A stretch of DNA of 64,000 nt from Peronospora farinosa. Its lineage: Eukaryota > Oomycota > Peronosporomycetes > Peronosporales > Peronosporaceae. Positions 39,042-50,149 of the stretch are shown here, piece by piece. Numbering within the stretch: the first letter of the stretch is position 1; each line of letters begins with the position of its first letter. The notes beneath the pieces are model-generated. The model was not told the origin of the DNA. It did no database searches and saw only the letters and a list, made by a program, of their open reading frames with translations. The stretch lies in NCBI GenBank assembly GCA_947646735.1, contig CANTFK010000968.1, positions 186,001-250,000 of the forward strand. Direction: 5' to 3'. A program made the position numbers and the translations under genes.

Positions 39042-40720
39042 TGTGGTGGAGTGGGATTCGCAAAATTGCTGATGCGATTCCAACTCTCCACTGGCGCCCG
39101 GACGACCGACTAACGGAGGGGGTACCCCGATTCCGTGTATAAAGCCTTCCTCACCTTGTGTACCCGTCGGTAGGGCGGGTTGCTCTCTTCTCGGTGGACT
39201 TGAGTCGATGTTGATCCTAATTGGGTTAGGGATAGGAGGTTTGGTTATCTTGTGAAAATCTTCACAAGATAAACCGAGTACTTGGTGTGATCTTCCCAAT
39301 CGATCACGGTTATCCAATAAAACGAAGCTTGAATCTTCTGACCACTTGAGCAGAACCTTCTGACCACTTGATCCGTCCTGCACTTTCTTCGCCTTGCCCT
39401 ACGTGTTTTATCTGCGTCCGATCGCAGTTGAGTTGTGTTGAGAGTTCTTGCAATCCCTGGCCAAACAATCCAGGGATATGACTTGCGTAGTGTGTAGGCT
39501 TCCTCGAGACGTCGGGTGGCCAAAGAATCCAGCCCGGAAGAGAAGTCGACACGTGTATTAGAAGTAAAATTGAACTCTGTTTAGTGTTAACCAATCAAAA
39601 CTCGAAACCTACAATTCTGCCTATCTGTAGTCCAGGATCTATCACCACGTGTCACCCTTTCAGGAAAAATCAGATCTCGATATGTGGTCCACCCCAAATG
39701 CCTTTGCCATCCCGATCCATCGGCGATCTTGCCTTATCCTTGGATCGCGATCCGAATCAGATCGCGTATCAGCTCAGGATCGCGGTCGATCCATAATGCG
39801 TAATCCTTGTGAGTTGGATCGCGATCTAGGTCGGATCGCGGACCTACGTTGTATCGCGATTCTGAGTCGGATCGCGGTCTACCTTGGATCGCGGTCTACC
39901 TTGGATCGCGTTCAGCCTTGGATCGCGGTTCTGATTCGGATCGCGGTTTTGAGTCGGATCGCGGTATACCTTGGATCGCGGTTCTGAGTCGGATCGCGCT
40001 TCTGAGTCGGATCGCGGTCTACTTTGGATCGCGGTCTACCTTGGATCGCGTTAGCCTTGGATCGCGGTCCTGATTCGGATCGCGGTTCTGAGTCGGATCG
40101 CGCTCAGCCTTGGATCGCGATTCTGAGTCGGATCGCGGTCTACCTTGGATCGCGGTTTACCTTGGATCGCGTTCAGCCTTGGATCGCGGTTCAGCCTCGG
40201 ATCGCGTTCAGCCTTGGATCGCGGTTCTGATTCGGATCGCGGTTCTGAGTCGGATCGCGGTTTACTTTGGATCGCGCTCCGTCTTGGATCGCGTTCAGCC
40301 TCGGATCGCGGTTCTGAGTCGGATCGCGGTTTACCTTGGATCGCGGTTCTGAGTCGGATCGCGGTTTACCTTGGATCGCGCTCCGTCTTGGATCGCGTTC
40401 AGCCTCGGATCGCGGTTCTGAGTAGGATCGCGGTTCTGATTCGTATCGCGGTTCTGAGTCGGATCGCGTTCAGCCTCGGGTCGCGGTTCTGAGTCGGGTC
40501 GCGGTTTACCTTGGATCGCGCTCAGTCTTGGATCGCGTTCAGCCTCGGATCGCGGTTCTGAGTCGGATCGCGTTTCTGAGTCGGATCGCGCTCAGTCTTG
40601 GATCGCGGTTCTGAGTCAGATCGCGCTCAGCCTTGGATCGCGACCGATCCTGGGTGTGTGGTCCACATAACTTGGATCGCGATCTCCACTCCACGAAATT
40701 TGTTTAGCCGCTCTTCCACA
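39042..40720 (-). repeat. 5' LTR (1,679 bp)
   Basis: Direct partner of 26648-28471 with the same ends (TGTGG/CCACA). It is almost identical before the array; I noticed G/A and T/C differences within the first 70 bases and none other up to the array. The minisatellite (about 39740-40670) is shorter by about eight units and has a few degenerate units (GGGTCGCG, GTATCGCG). The right target duplication GTCG follows at 40721. Confidence 0.92.
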
Positions 40721-40773
40721 GTCGTACGATCTACGTAATTTACCATGGTTGTTGGGTCAGTTTTTAGCAGTTT

Positions 40774-41472
40774 TCATTCAATATCTGATACAATCACTTC
40801 TAATTTGTCATCTGTTGCAAGTCTTTTCGTTCTGGAATAAACACTCGCGTTCTTCATAAAATTGACAAAAAGAAAGATCTCAACCAGATTGCCCTCTTCT
40901 TTCAACAATTTATACAGATTTCACTTACCTAAAAACATATTGACTTTCCATTTAACACTCAGATCGCACATAAACCGTTATTTAAACCTGTAGCGTAATT
41001 TGCGGAGTTCTTGACCTTTTGCGCAGCATGGACTAGGTCGACTAAGCCTTTGACGCCGTAAACGGTTCGCAAAGATTGGACAACACTCTTTGTGAGATTG
41101 TGCCGCATTAAGCAGGCACACCAAAATTTGTAGAGTGGATCAGTAATAGGCCATCCTCAACCCTTATAGTCTTACCTCCACGACCAGCTCATCAACTCTG
41201 CTTTTTGTTCCAAAGTTTGCCTTTTCCACCTCATCCTTGAAAAAAAATTGAAGCTTGTCCTCTTGCTTAATGCCAAAACGTTGATGACCTTTTCTTTTGT
41301 ACATTGACCCATTTAAAGTAGGTATACTAATGATTGAAGACTGGATGAGTAAGACACCATTGTCGTTTGTATTTAGTCCCAGATTCTCGAACACTTGATC
41401 AGCAGAAAGATCCTTGTTCAGCCGAATGTTTAGTTGCTCTTTCCCCGATTCTACAGCATTGTATTTGCTCAT
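40774..41472 (-). CDS. Hypothetical three-exon gene
   Basis: A minus-strand gene with no recognised family. Exon 1 runs 41472-41176 (MSKYNAVESGKEQLNIRLNK to DELVVE), ending at a GTAAGA donor. A middle coding piece at about 41110-40960 reads TKSVVQSLRTVYGVKGLVDL and AAQKVKNSANYATGLN. The last piece (about 40905-40774) reads EEGNLVEIFLFVNFMKNASV to SDIE-stop. A frame upstream of 41472 continues for 11 codons without an ATG. The pieces share a hydrophilic, helix-prone composition. The stop lies only 53 bases from the intact retrotransposon, so the element landed just past its 3' end. The exact junctions of exons 2 and 3 are not settled. Function unknown. Confidence 0.5.
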
Positions 41473-41903
41473 CAAGTCTATGTGGGCGCTTTTACAAGCT
41501 GCCACGTTGTAATGGAGTTACACGACCGTTGAAAATGTAGTTACATCACGGTTGGATAACAGATCATATTACATAAAATTGTATTATTGGTACTTCTCCT
41601 TCCGGAGGAATTTAGTATGGAGATACTGTATAATATCGGTAATACCGTAGCGTATCGGAAATGACTAGGCCTCTTTATATATGGTTTCGTCGATACAATC
41701 CATATATAACTTATTTATGGCCCGACACTAAACATTTTATAGACTTATATGCACCCTAATCTGCTGCAATTTTTTGCTTACAGTGAGGCAAACAATGCAA
41801 CCTGCTTGCTCTGATACAAGCTCTGTCTCGAGAAGTTGGTGATGACAGTTCTGAAATCGTCCTTCTCGGCTTTGATAATGGAGAATTCACTCGCAACTTG
41901 AGC

Positions 41904-42000
41904 TGTGCCTGGGAGTGCCGCCTTGAGTTACTAAAACAATTTGTTGGTAGCATAGCCCCAACAAATCGTTTTAGCAACTCAAAGCGGCCCTTCAGACTAG
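41904..42000. repeat. Imperfect inverted repeat (hairpin)
   Basis: About 36 bases ending GCTAAAACAATTTGTTGG-like on the left (41912-41947) pair with CCAACAAATCGTTTTAGC on the right (41957-41992), with some five mismatches and a loop of about 9 bases. Both strands therefore encode a similar peptide: RLELLKQFVG on the plus strand and RFELLKRFVG on the minus strand. Confidence 0.7.
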
Positions 42001-42180
42001 ACAAGCCTCTGCAAAAGGTACATCCCCAAGGTCAATCAGCTCTTCGACCTCATCCGGGTCTATACGAGAGCCGGTCTAATTACTGACATCCAGTTAGTCG
42101 CTCTCATGGCTAACATCACAACCAAGGTCTTCGATCCTAGCTGCTATATTCGAGAAACGATGTCATTGCCAAAAATCCAG
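42001..42180 (+). other. Unassigned coding-like frame
   Basis: A 60-codon plus-strand frame opening after a TAG at about 41998 and reading CKRYIPKVNQLFDLIRVYTR to MSLPKIQ-stop. The composition looks like protein, but there is no start, and I cannot match it. It may be part of a transposon. Confidence 0.25.
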
Positions 42181-43965
42181 TGAGTCCCTATTACAGCCAA
42201 CTTTACTCGGTGGATGTATACATCCACTCTATGTGCATCACTTGGGCGCAGCCCTTGATGACTCGGCTCTAGGCCAACAAAGTTTTCAGCATTTGGTGAC
42301 TCGTTATCACTAAAAGTATCACTCGACGGAATAAGTTCCGTATCACTTTGTGTCAGTGAGCATCGCATGACACTACTATTGTTGATATGGGTGTCTAGTA
42401 ACTTAGACACACCAATATCCAGCACACTAACGGACTTGGTCAGTGGGTCGCACCAATAGTGCTCATGTTTCCTATTGAAAAGTGGATTCATGACTCACCA
42501 AAGCTTCAATAAGAACATTATCCGTAGCGCCTACGGTTTCGGACCTCCTATCGATCTATGACTCGTAGCGTTCAAGCCAAGCCACCCGAGAATGTGATCA
42601 TACTTCGAGTCCAAATATAGGAAAAGACAGCGTTCGATGCTATTGAAGCCCAAAAACTTCACCCCTAAGTTCGACGAAGTGTTAGGAACGGTGACACGAG
42701 CACTAGTCGCGAAAATAATTGTATTATAATTACCTCTTGCGCTTTAAGCGCTTCAGCATACATCCGACTCCCTTTAAGGAACGACGTCGGACATAATTAC
42801 CCGACTCCTCTGAGTCAATTAACATTGACCATGTCTTTTTACAACCCTTAACGGATGCCGACACAACCAACAAGCCTGGATTGTATTCACGCTCCGTGGG
42901 ATCTTCCACGAAGTTGTCTGGGCTGTGCTCTGTTCACCTCTACCTTCTAGAGGTTCCACAGACTTAGTTCTTCCCCAGTAGGGCGCCCGCGCATACTAGG
43001 GGTCGACGATTTCCCTCGCCAAACCAGCCTTTCGACTCGGAACGTTGTTACGGCTTGCCAATTCTGACGTTTCTTACGCAACGGACAGCTTGGGTGGAGG
43101 CGCATTGAGTTTTCGCGCATGTACCATCTACGAATGTGACGTTGCTGCTCTGCAGCTTGAAGCTCAGCTTCTTCACCCTCAGCATAGCTGAGATCCATGG
43201 GCTCTGCCCTATCAAGTGAGCTCAAAGAATACCCATTGGTACCGAAGCTAGCCACTTTAAAGTTAAACTCGGCGTTCAACGCTACGTCGACCGCCTCCTC
43301 GAAGGTCGAAGGGCAACACGGAAGACTTCCTCCCTGACAATTTCATGCGGACCCCTTCCATAAAAATGGTCACCCGGACTTCCTTTGGAAGAGGTTCCAT
43401 TTGCATAGCAGTAAGGAGAGTTCTCAACTCTGAAACATAGTCCGATCCCTCCTTGCCCCTGGCTTGGAAGCTAAGAAGCGCGAGTGCACGCGATATGCCT
43501 GATTAGGCGGTGACACGAGAAATCTGCTGCTCAAGCAAATCCCTTGTGGGGAACGCGGCGTCTATAGACGCATCACAGGTTAATGCCCATTCCTTGATCC
43601 TGTCACCCAATTTGGAAGTAGCCAAGCCAACCCGTTGCTGCTCAGACCTATGCATGGCACCGTTTATCGCCATTGCAACTTCTCGGATCCATAGAAGGAG
43701 TTTCCCCCCTCTTTCCCCTCGAAGATCTAAATGCTTAACACAAGCGGGCGAGCCTTTGGATCTTCATTGTCCACCGGAATGTCATAGTCGATGCTACATG
43801 GCCCGATCAACGTTGCCTCGTAATGCACAAAGACCTTAAAACGTGCGGCAAGCACTTCCAGACCTTGGGCCATATGTGATCGATTTGGTCGGTTTCAATT
43901 AACGCTAATGAGTTATCAAGCGCAAGTCGTTGCGCCTCGGAGAGGTGATTGGGACTTTCCATCTT
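42144..43965 (-). mobile_element. Gypsy gag remnant
   Basis: A decayed minus-strand gag. It begins MESPNHLSEAQRLALDNSLA near 43960 and continues in broken frames. Near 43470-43330 it has SDYVSELRTLLTAMQ, then VRVTIFMEGVRM, the standard gypsy gag core. Next come NAEFNFKVASFGT and the acidic MDLSYAEGEEAELQAAEQQ box at 43280-43120, and a damaged zinc-knuckle stretch (LHPSCPLRKKRQN). 42491-42144 (MNPLFNRKHEHYWCDPL) may be the linker toward protease. No pol follows. 43970-44640 is probably its upstream untranslated region and LTR remnant, but I could not define LTR ends. Confidence 0.6.
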
Positions 43966-44689
43966 TACAGAGGGCCAGTCTTTACAGCTCAGGTTTACTA
44001 CAAGTGCAAACTAAATGTATCGGAGCTACACATTTCTGAAGTCAGAAAGAGGCCGCTTCATTATCGCTGGACATGATGTGTTTGAAGAAGCGCTGTATGC
44101 CTGAGGTCGTGATCTTCCTCGCTCACAAATTCTACGTGCTTTCGTGACATTGGGTGCCGATAAGTCAAAGGACGACGACAGTACTTTAATTTACTGGTTG
44201 CGTGATGACCTGCTTGAGTTGGTATCTCCTCACTCTGAAGAGAATATATCATACATTGCCGCGTCCATTGCTGGCTGATAGCTTGGCATGTAGCGGTGCT
44301 TTAGTGTTAAGCTAACGTGCGTGTGTACAAGTAAAAAAGTAATTTAATTGGCTGGAGTGCGTAATTACAATTGTGTTTGTTGAGCTGTGGTTGGCTGAGC
44401 CAATTGTTTGTGGCCGAAGTAGTTTGTCTGTGGTCGTAGTATTAACGTCTTTGGCCATAGCGGCTCCCTAAACTAAAGCTTTTGTATCCTTCCTTGTACT
44501 AATTATATCTAAACTACAAACATGTATGTTGCCTTCGTGTCCTCCATTCATTGCGCGCGTCCATCCCTCATTGGTCAGCGCGTTGGCTGATATCATGGCC
44601 TATATCAGCCAATAAGAAGGACATGTTTAGCCTCAAGAAGATGCGTCGACAATACTATCTTAAGAGGTAACATTGTTGAGATTAATAGC

Positions 44690-44990
44690 TGAACTAATGT
44701 TTCGATTCTGTTAATATTTTAAATATTACTAATATTTTTAATAAATCTAGTTACGATAGTTTGTAAATATTGCTAACTCAAATAATATTAAGTAATACTA
44801 ATACTTTTGAATATTGCTAGCTAGACAATTATTTTAGTATTGTAAGCTGCAATAATATTTGAGAATATTGTAAGCAAACATAATATTTAGAAATATTGTA
44901 AGCTAAGATAATATTTGAAAATATTGTTAGCTAAGAAAATATGGTTTGCTAATAATATTTGATAATATTGTTAGCTAAGATATTATTCGC
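44690..44990. repeat. AT-rich tandem repeat
   Basis: About ten diverged units of 25-32 bases around TAATATTTGAAAATATTGTTAGCTAAGA, with CTAAGATAATATT and AATATTGTAAGC variants. It lies 450-740 bases upstream of the beta-adaptin start. Apart from this, 44991-45432 shows no coding region. Confidence 0.75.
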
Positions 44991-45432
44991 ATTGGCACTT
45001 AACATCAGTGCCAATCCGTTACTTTGAAGCAAGCTCGTCTTCCGTCTATCTATCTAGCGCATAAAGACCAACAAAGCTTTAACGTCACTTTCTTTCGTAT
45101 TGCCGATCCTTTTGTGTGTATGACTGCAAGAACTAAACTTCTTGCATGTGCATAAGCGTATCATGGAGGCTCTACTTCCAGAAAAGCATAGGCAAGCTGC
45201 GTGGTACAAGGCAGAGATGAAAGTTAAATTTGACTTGGGACTAATGCGATTTTTATAAATATGTGGGGGGGATGGTTAGTAAAAAGATGCCGGTTATTTC
45301 TCGCACGGTAATCGCACTTAGTTCAGACAGTCAAATAGGTCATTTTTGAATTTCTGATTTTGTACCAATCACAATTCTCCATTAGTGCAATTTTGGCCGC
45401 GTCATCTCCAGTCCCGCCCCTCTTGATCCAGC

Positions 45433-48207
45433 ATGGCATTGCCTACGATGGCTGCGATTGCCAAGCGCATGACTGGCGCCGCAAATGACTCCAAGTTCTT
45501 TAGCACGACGAAAAAAGGTGAGACTCATGAGTTGCGTCAAGAATTAGCCAATCCAAGTCGTGAAAAGAAGAAAGATGCTGTAAAGAAAGTGATTGCAAAT
45601 ATGACAGTAGGAAAAGACGTTTCGATGCTGTTTACAGACGTTGTAAACTGTATTCAAACGGCTGATACACAGCTGAAAAAACTCGTGTATTTGTACTTGA
45701 TTAACTATGCAAAGAGTAATCCAGACCTCACGATATTGGCCGTGAATACGTTTGTTAAAGACGCAGCAGATTCCAATCCACTTATTCGAGCGCTATCGGT
45801 CCGTACCATGGGCTGCATTCGTGTGGACCGCATTACAGAGTATCTGTGTGAGCCTCTACGTCGTTGCTTGAAAGATGAAGACCCGTACGTACGGAAGACG
45901 GCGGCCATCTGTGTTTCCAAGCTCTATGATATCAATCCGGATATGGTAGAGGTACAAGGGTTTCTCGATATGTTACGAGACCTTATTTCGGACTCAAATC
46001 CAACGGTAGTGGCCAATGCCATTGCAGCTTTGTCCGAAATCTCAGAGAACAGTGCAGGAGTAACGGCTTTCAAGATTACCAAGTCCGTGTTGCAAAAACT
46101 ATTGGCGGCACTCAATGAGTGCAATGAGTGGGGACAGGTCTTTGTGCTCGATGCTTTGGCAGGATATATGCCCGCGGACTCTCGCGAGGCAGAAGGGATT
46201 ATTGAACGGGTGACGCCACGTCTCCAGCACGCTAACTCGGCCGTTGTGCTTTCGGCAGTCAAGGTCATTATGACATTCCTCGAGAAAGTCTCGGACGCTG
46301 ATACGGAACGCAGTCTGTCGCGTAAGATGGCCCCTCCGCTCGTGACGCTGCTGTCGGCTGAGCCTGAGATCCAGTACGTGGCTCTGCGTAATATCAACCT
46401 GATTGTGCAGAAACGTCCAGCAATCTTAGCGAACGAGATTAAGGTGTTCTTCTGCAAGTATAACGATCCGATCTATGTCAAAATGGAGAAGCTGGAAATT
46501 ATCATCCGTCTTGTCTCGGAGCGCAATATTGAACAGGTGCTGCTTGAGTTCAAGGAATACGCCACTGAGGTGGATGTGGAATTTGTGCGCCGTTCGGTAC
46601 GTGCGATTGGTCGATGTGCTGTTAAGCTTGAACGTGCTGCGGAGAAGTGCATCAATGTGCTGCTGGAGCTTATTCAGACCAAGGTCAACTACATCGTGCA
46701 GGAGGCTATCATTGTGATCAAGGATATCTTCCGCAAGTATCCAAACCAGTACGAGAGCATTATTGCTACCCTATGCGAGAACCTGGATACACTGGACGAG
46801 CCCGAGGCGAAGGCATCAATGATTTGGATTATCGGTGAGTATGCCGAGCGTATCGACAATGCAGACGAGCTCTTAGAGTCGTTCATGGACTCTTTCAATG
46901 ATGAGACTGCCCAGGTGCAGCTGCAGCTTCTGACTGCTACCGTGAAACTGTTCCTCAAGCGTCCCAATGAGACGCAGGAAATGGTCCAGAAGGTGCTCCA
47001 CAAAGCCACGGAGGAATCAGACAATCCGGACTTGCGTGACCGCGGCTACGTATACTGGCGCCTACTTTCGGCCAATCCAGAAGCAGCCCACGCTGTTGTG
47101 CTTGCGGAGAAGCCAGTAATCAGCGATGATACATGTGCCCTTGAGCCTTCGGTTTTGGACCAGCTGATCGGAAAGATTTCGACGCTTGCTAGTGTCTATC
47201 ACAAGTTACCCAGCGCGTTTGTTGTGCGTTCGACAGTACCGGAGGTACACGGGCACCGCCAGGATGGTGATTACAGCGTCGACGGTGAGGGTGAGGGTGA
47301 AGGCTCTTCCGACCAGACAGAAGATGGACGAATCGGTCAGAAGGCTGGTGACCCCGTGGACCTGCTTGATATGGGTACTTTTACTCTTGGAGACCCTTCC
47401 TCGATTGCGTCGGACTCTGTGTCAGCAACGTCAGCTAGTGCAAGCTTGGTCGACATTTTTGGTGGCCCTGCTGCTCCGCCTGCTCCAGTGGGAGTCAGAG
47501 GTGATGCAGTCCAGAAAAAGCTTTTAATGGATGCGCAACAAGGCAAGGGCCTGGTGATGACGGGCGCTTTCACACGCCGCAGTAGCAACTTCGTACTTGA
47601 CGTGGATTTTAAAAACCAGTCATCTGCGCCAATTACGGGAGTAAGCATCCAGCTCAACAAGAGCACGTTCGGTGTGGTGCCAATGCAAGCAACAATCACG
47701 TTCCCACAACCTCTGGCACCGGGACAAACCGTAAACCAAGTTGTGCCCATGAGTGTGAGCCCGCAGTTTGTCAACGCCGCTGTGGCACCGAACCTCAATC
47801 TGCAGGTTGCGATCAAGAACAACTCGAGTGGCGACGTGGTATACTTCCAGTCCGAATTAGATCTTTCGGCTGTTTTTACCGAGGCCGGCAGCATGGCGTC
47901 GACCGAGTTTATCAGCATGTGGCAGAGTATCGCCGAAGCGAACGAGCACTACTTTACATTGGTAACGGGTGGATGTGGCGTAGACGACGTGTCACGGCGT
48001 CTGGGGCACAACAACGTTTTTTTCGTAGCCAAGCGGTCCATCGACGGAAAGACAATTGCGTACTTCTCGGTCAAGACCATGACGAATATTGTGGCACTCT
48101 TCGAGCTCACATTCGACGACACGGGTACCACGAAGGTATGTCTTAAACTGGAGCAGAAGGCTTTCAGTGCGCTAATGCAACAAACGATGGAGCGTTTGCT
48201 AGCGTAA
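45433..48207 (+). CDS. Beta-adaptin (AP-1/AP-2 beta subunit)
   Basis: A 924-residue intronless gene for the large beta subunit of a clathrin adaptor complex, which links cargo and clathrin at the trans-Golgi network (AP-1) or plasma membrane (AP-2). Many protists use one beta for both. The trunk of HEAT/armadillo repeats (about 25-580) begins [24 protein letters not shown] and contains [20 protein letters not shown] and [17 protein letters not shown]. The hinge is Gly/Glu/Asp/Ser-rich and carries DLLDMG at 643-648, a clathrin-box-like site. The C-terminal appendage (about 690-924) includes [17 protein letters not shown] and ends [16 protein letters not shown]. Length and order match the family. 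The start is the first ATG and has a [13 protein letters not shown] leader before the trunk. Confidence 0.95.
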   Translation: MALPTMAAIAKRMTGAANDSKFFSTTKKGETHELRQELANPSREKKKDAVKKVIANMTVGKDVSMLFTDVVNCIQTADTQLKKLVYLYLINYAKSNPDLTILAVNTFVKDAADSNPLIRALSVRTMGCIRVDRITEYLCEPLRRCLKDEDPYVRKTAAICVSKLYDINPDMVEVQGFLDMLRDLISDSNPTVVANAIAALSEISENSAGVTAFKITKSVLQKLLAALNECNEWGQVFVLDALAGYMPADSREAEGIIERVTPRLQHANSAVVLSAVKVIMTFLEKVSDADTERSLSRKMAPPLVTLLSAEPEIQYVALRNINLIVQKRPAILANEIKVFFCKYNDPIYVKMEKLEIIIRLVSERNIEQVLLEFKEYATEVDVEFVRRSVRAIGRCAVKLERAAEKCINVLLELIQTKVNYIVQEAIIVIKDIFRKYPNQYESIIATLCENLDTLDEPEAKASMIWIIGEYAERIDNADELLESFMDSFNDETAQVQLQLLTATVKLFLKRPNETQEMVQKVLHKATEESDNPDLRDRGYVYWRLLSANPEAAHAVVLAEKPVISDDTCALEPSVLDQLIGKISTLASVYHKLPSAFVVRSTVPEVHGHRQDGDYSVDGEGEGEGSSDQTEDGRIGQKAGDPVDLLDMGTFTLGDPSSIASDSVSATSASASLVDIFGGPAAPPAPVGVRGDAVQKKLLMDAQQGKGLVMTGAFTRRSSNFVLDVDFKNQSSAPITGVSIQLNKSTFGVVPMQATITFPQPLAPGQTVNQVVPMSVSPQFVNAAVAPNLNLQVAIKNNSSGDVVYFQSELDLSAVFTEAGSMASTEFISMWQSIAEANEHYFTLVTGGCGVDDVSRRLGHNNVFFVAKRSIDGKTIAYFSVKTMTNIVALFELTFDDTGTTKVCLKLEQKAFSALMQQTMERLLA

Positions 48208-48429
48208 GAAGGGATGCCATTGTCGCACTTGCTGGTTTAGCGGTGTAGAAGCCTATGGCGATCGCGTCAAATTAAGATCGGCGTTTTATCATCTTAGTAA
48301 GCACGAAATAAAGTGAGGTTCATCTGATTTTGTGGACTCATACGATCGAAATGCTCGCAATATGGAAAACTGGAACACGTGAGCTTGGTAGGGTCGGTAA
48401 GACTACAAAACACGTGCAGAGAAATTCGT

Positions 48430-49095
48430 CTATGGGAATGAAATCTCCTGCCAACGATTGCTCGAAGCATTCGATGCTTCAGATGTCCTAGATATGCGGA
48501 AGACAAAACACATATACAAATACAGACAAACCTGTTTTACCAGCGATGCAGCCGGTGCAAAGCCAGTGTGTCGTCAAGCTCGTGCATGGTAGCCGTATGG
48601 CGCAACCGTAATGGACAATATTGAAAAAAAAACACTTCGCCCTCATTGTGCTCTAAATGGTCTAAGCTAAACAGTGTGAAAGCATCGGCAAGAGAGTTTC
48701 TCAAGGGTGCGAAGGTGTTTCCTAGAGCACCTGCTGCCGTGAGATTGATGTCTTCAGGAGGCCCCGTGTTCGATAGCTTCACGATAATGATAACTGGTAC
48801 ACGTCCGCTATTGTATGAAGTTTGACGAAGCGACGCGTAAACCGGTTTGCATTCATCTCGGCCATAAGCTTGCCAAACTCCTTGCCAACGTTTTAAGTTG
48901 TTATTATTGCCCCTTAATGAGACTGTCGGGAGTATTGTACGAGGGAAAAGGTATATGAACAGTTCCTTCCTTGATAGTGTAGTCGTAGTTCAGGTAGCGG
49001 TAGTGCCGACAATGGATGGTCGAGTGATGAAGCAAATAGTTGCGGTGGCGACCTAGTAGGAGAGGTAGTTTCAGTTTTCTCACAACTCTAAACAC
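48430..49095 (-). CDS. Hypothetical gene, partly resolved
   Basis: Coding-like minus-strand sequence. The clearest stretch is 48911-48541 (NLKRWQGVWQAYGRDECKP, GRVPVIIIVKLSNTGPPEDI, NTFAPLRNSLADAFTLFSL, GEVFFFQYCPLRLRHTATM). A 53-bp intron (48540-48488, GTAAAA to CTAG) joins it to a short end, SEASNASSNRWQEISFP with TAG at 48430. Upstream, 49095-48913 reads GTVHIPFPSYNTPDSLIK one frame away, so either an intron boundary or a frameshift lies at about 48912. The family is not recognised; the beta-strand-rich look would suit a C2- or ear-like fold, but that is only an impression. The true 5' end is unknown. Confidence 0.4.
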
Positions 49096-49406
49096 AGTCT
49101 AAGTAGCCACATCCAACAGCTTCATCAGACTTAATCTACATGTTAGTATTGCAGTCTGTTGGCACGAAGCTGCTTAAATGCAGGCGGATCAATGTGAATT
49201 CCTGTCACGAATAGATTAAGCGATATTTACAAGGATTTACTACTGTACGCAAGGACAACAGCATCGAAGTCTAACGTCTTTTAAAGCACAAGTCATTGTC
49301 ATTGACATCGTAATAAACAACGAAACCCAATCGTGGGGATCAACAACAATCTTATAAACATTAAGCACATTACTCGGCAGACTATTACACTCGAACTAAA
49401 CTCCAG

Positions 49407-50127
49407 CTAGATCGGTTCAAAAAGGCACACCTTCTTCGTAAGGAGGTGTGCTAGCATTGAATCGGATTGCTGGGGGTGGTTGACACTGACCATATACGCG
49501 TCAGCTTGACGGATCTTGGCCTCTTGATTCGATACCAAAGCACGAAGGCGCTGGTTTTCCTCCTTGGACTTTGCCAGATTGTACGTTTCACGGTCAGCCT
49601 GCTCACGTGTTCGAGGTGACGCAAAGTGATTCTTGCGCATTTCATTCAGGCGTATTTCAAGCACTACTGACTCCTGGCGAAGAAATGCCACCTCTCTCTG
49701 TATTCATATAACAACAGTTTTAAAGTTAGCGTCTTCATCATTGAAAACTGCATGTACAGAGGATGTTCGTACGAACCCTTCGAGCAGCGTACGTGCACTT
49801 TTTACTGCGCTTGCTTATCTTCTTGATCGGCTCCGAGTAGCTTCGGACAAAGGTCGGCATTTTTAAAGTCTCTGGTGCGAGAAGATTCATAAGATCTAGC
49901 ACTTCCAGATGTGAGAAACCAGGGTTGAACGCGTCCACTGCCATCGGTATTGACAAAGGGTTTAAAGGTGCAAAGTCGTCGACAATTTCCTTGTTGTAGA
50001 CCTCAACCTCCTTTGGAAAAAAAGTATCAGCATCATCAGCAGCAATCAACATAAGTAGCTCGGAGTCAAGTGGCTCCAAATCATCCGTGGTGCGAGCAGC
50101 ATATACTGAGAGAGGTTCCAGTGACAT
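49407..50127 (-). CDS. bZIP/M96-like transcription factor
   Basis: Two exons, 50127-49777 and 49697-49407, joined in phase 0 (donor GTTCGT, acceptor ATACAG). Exon 1 starts MSLEPLSVYAARTTDDLEPL, has an acidic region (LLMLIAADDADTFFP) and ends in a basic stretch (KKISKRSKKCTYAARR). Exon 2 begins REVAFLRQESVVLEIRLNEM and continues with a coiled coil (KSKEENQRLRALVSNQEAKI). A basic block followed by REVAFLR and leucine-type heptads is the layout of the large oomycete family of bZIP-like and M96 mating-specific proteins. The usual START-like C-terminal half of those proteins is not readable downstream, so this copy (about 212 residues) is short and may be truncated. Nuclear role inferred. Confidence 0.65.
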
Positions 50128-50149
50128 GGTAGTTGTGTAAAGTATGGAG

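Larger units (their letters stand above)
26648..40720 (-). mobile_element. Complete 14-kb Ty3/gypsy retrotransposon
   Basis: A full element on the minus strand with two direct LTRs (5' LTR 40720-39042, 3' LTR 28471-26648) and a 4-bp target duplication GTCG at 26644-26647 and 40721-40724. In element orientation it carries a primer-binding site directly after the 5' LTR, gag, zinc knuckles, protease, RT-RNase H and integrase with chromodomain. An antisense open frame follows, then a purine tract before the 3' LTR. The order PR-RT-RH-IN defines Ty3/gypsy, and the chromodomain points to the chromovirus side. Before the minisatellite I noticed only two substitutions between the LTRs, so insertion is recent. 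Pol is read in several frames, so this copy is probably not autonomous. The sequence GGATCGCG recurs all through the element, coding parts included. Confidence 0.93.

Noticed and set aside
27343..40670. CRISPR-like arrays
   Set aside because: The repeats are contiguous units without unique spacers, lie in LTRs of a eukaryotic retrotransposon and show no cas genes.
45705..47918. Minus-strand frames up to 193 codons under beta-adaptin
   Set aside because: Antisense shadows of a well-supported gene, with no domains of their own.
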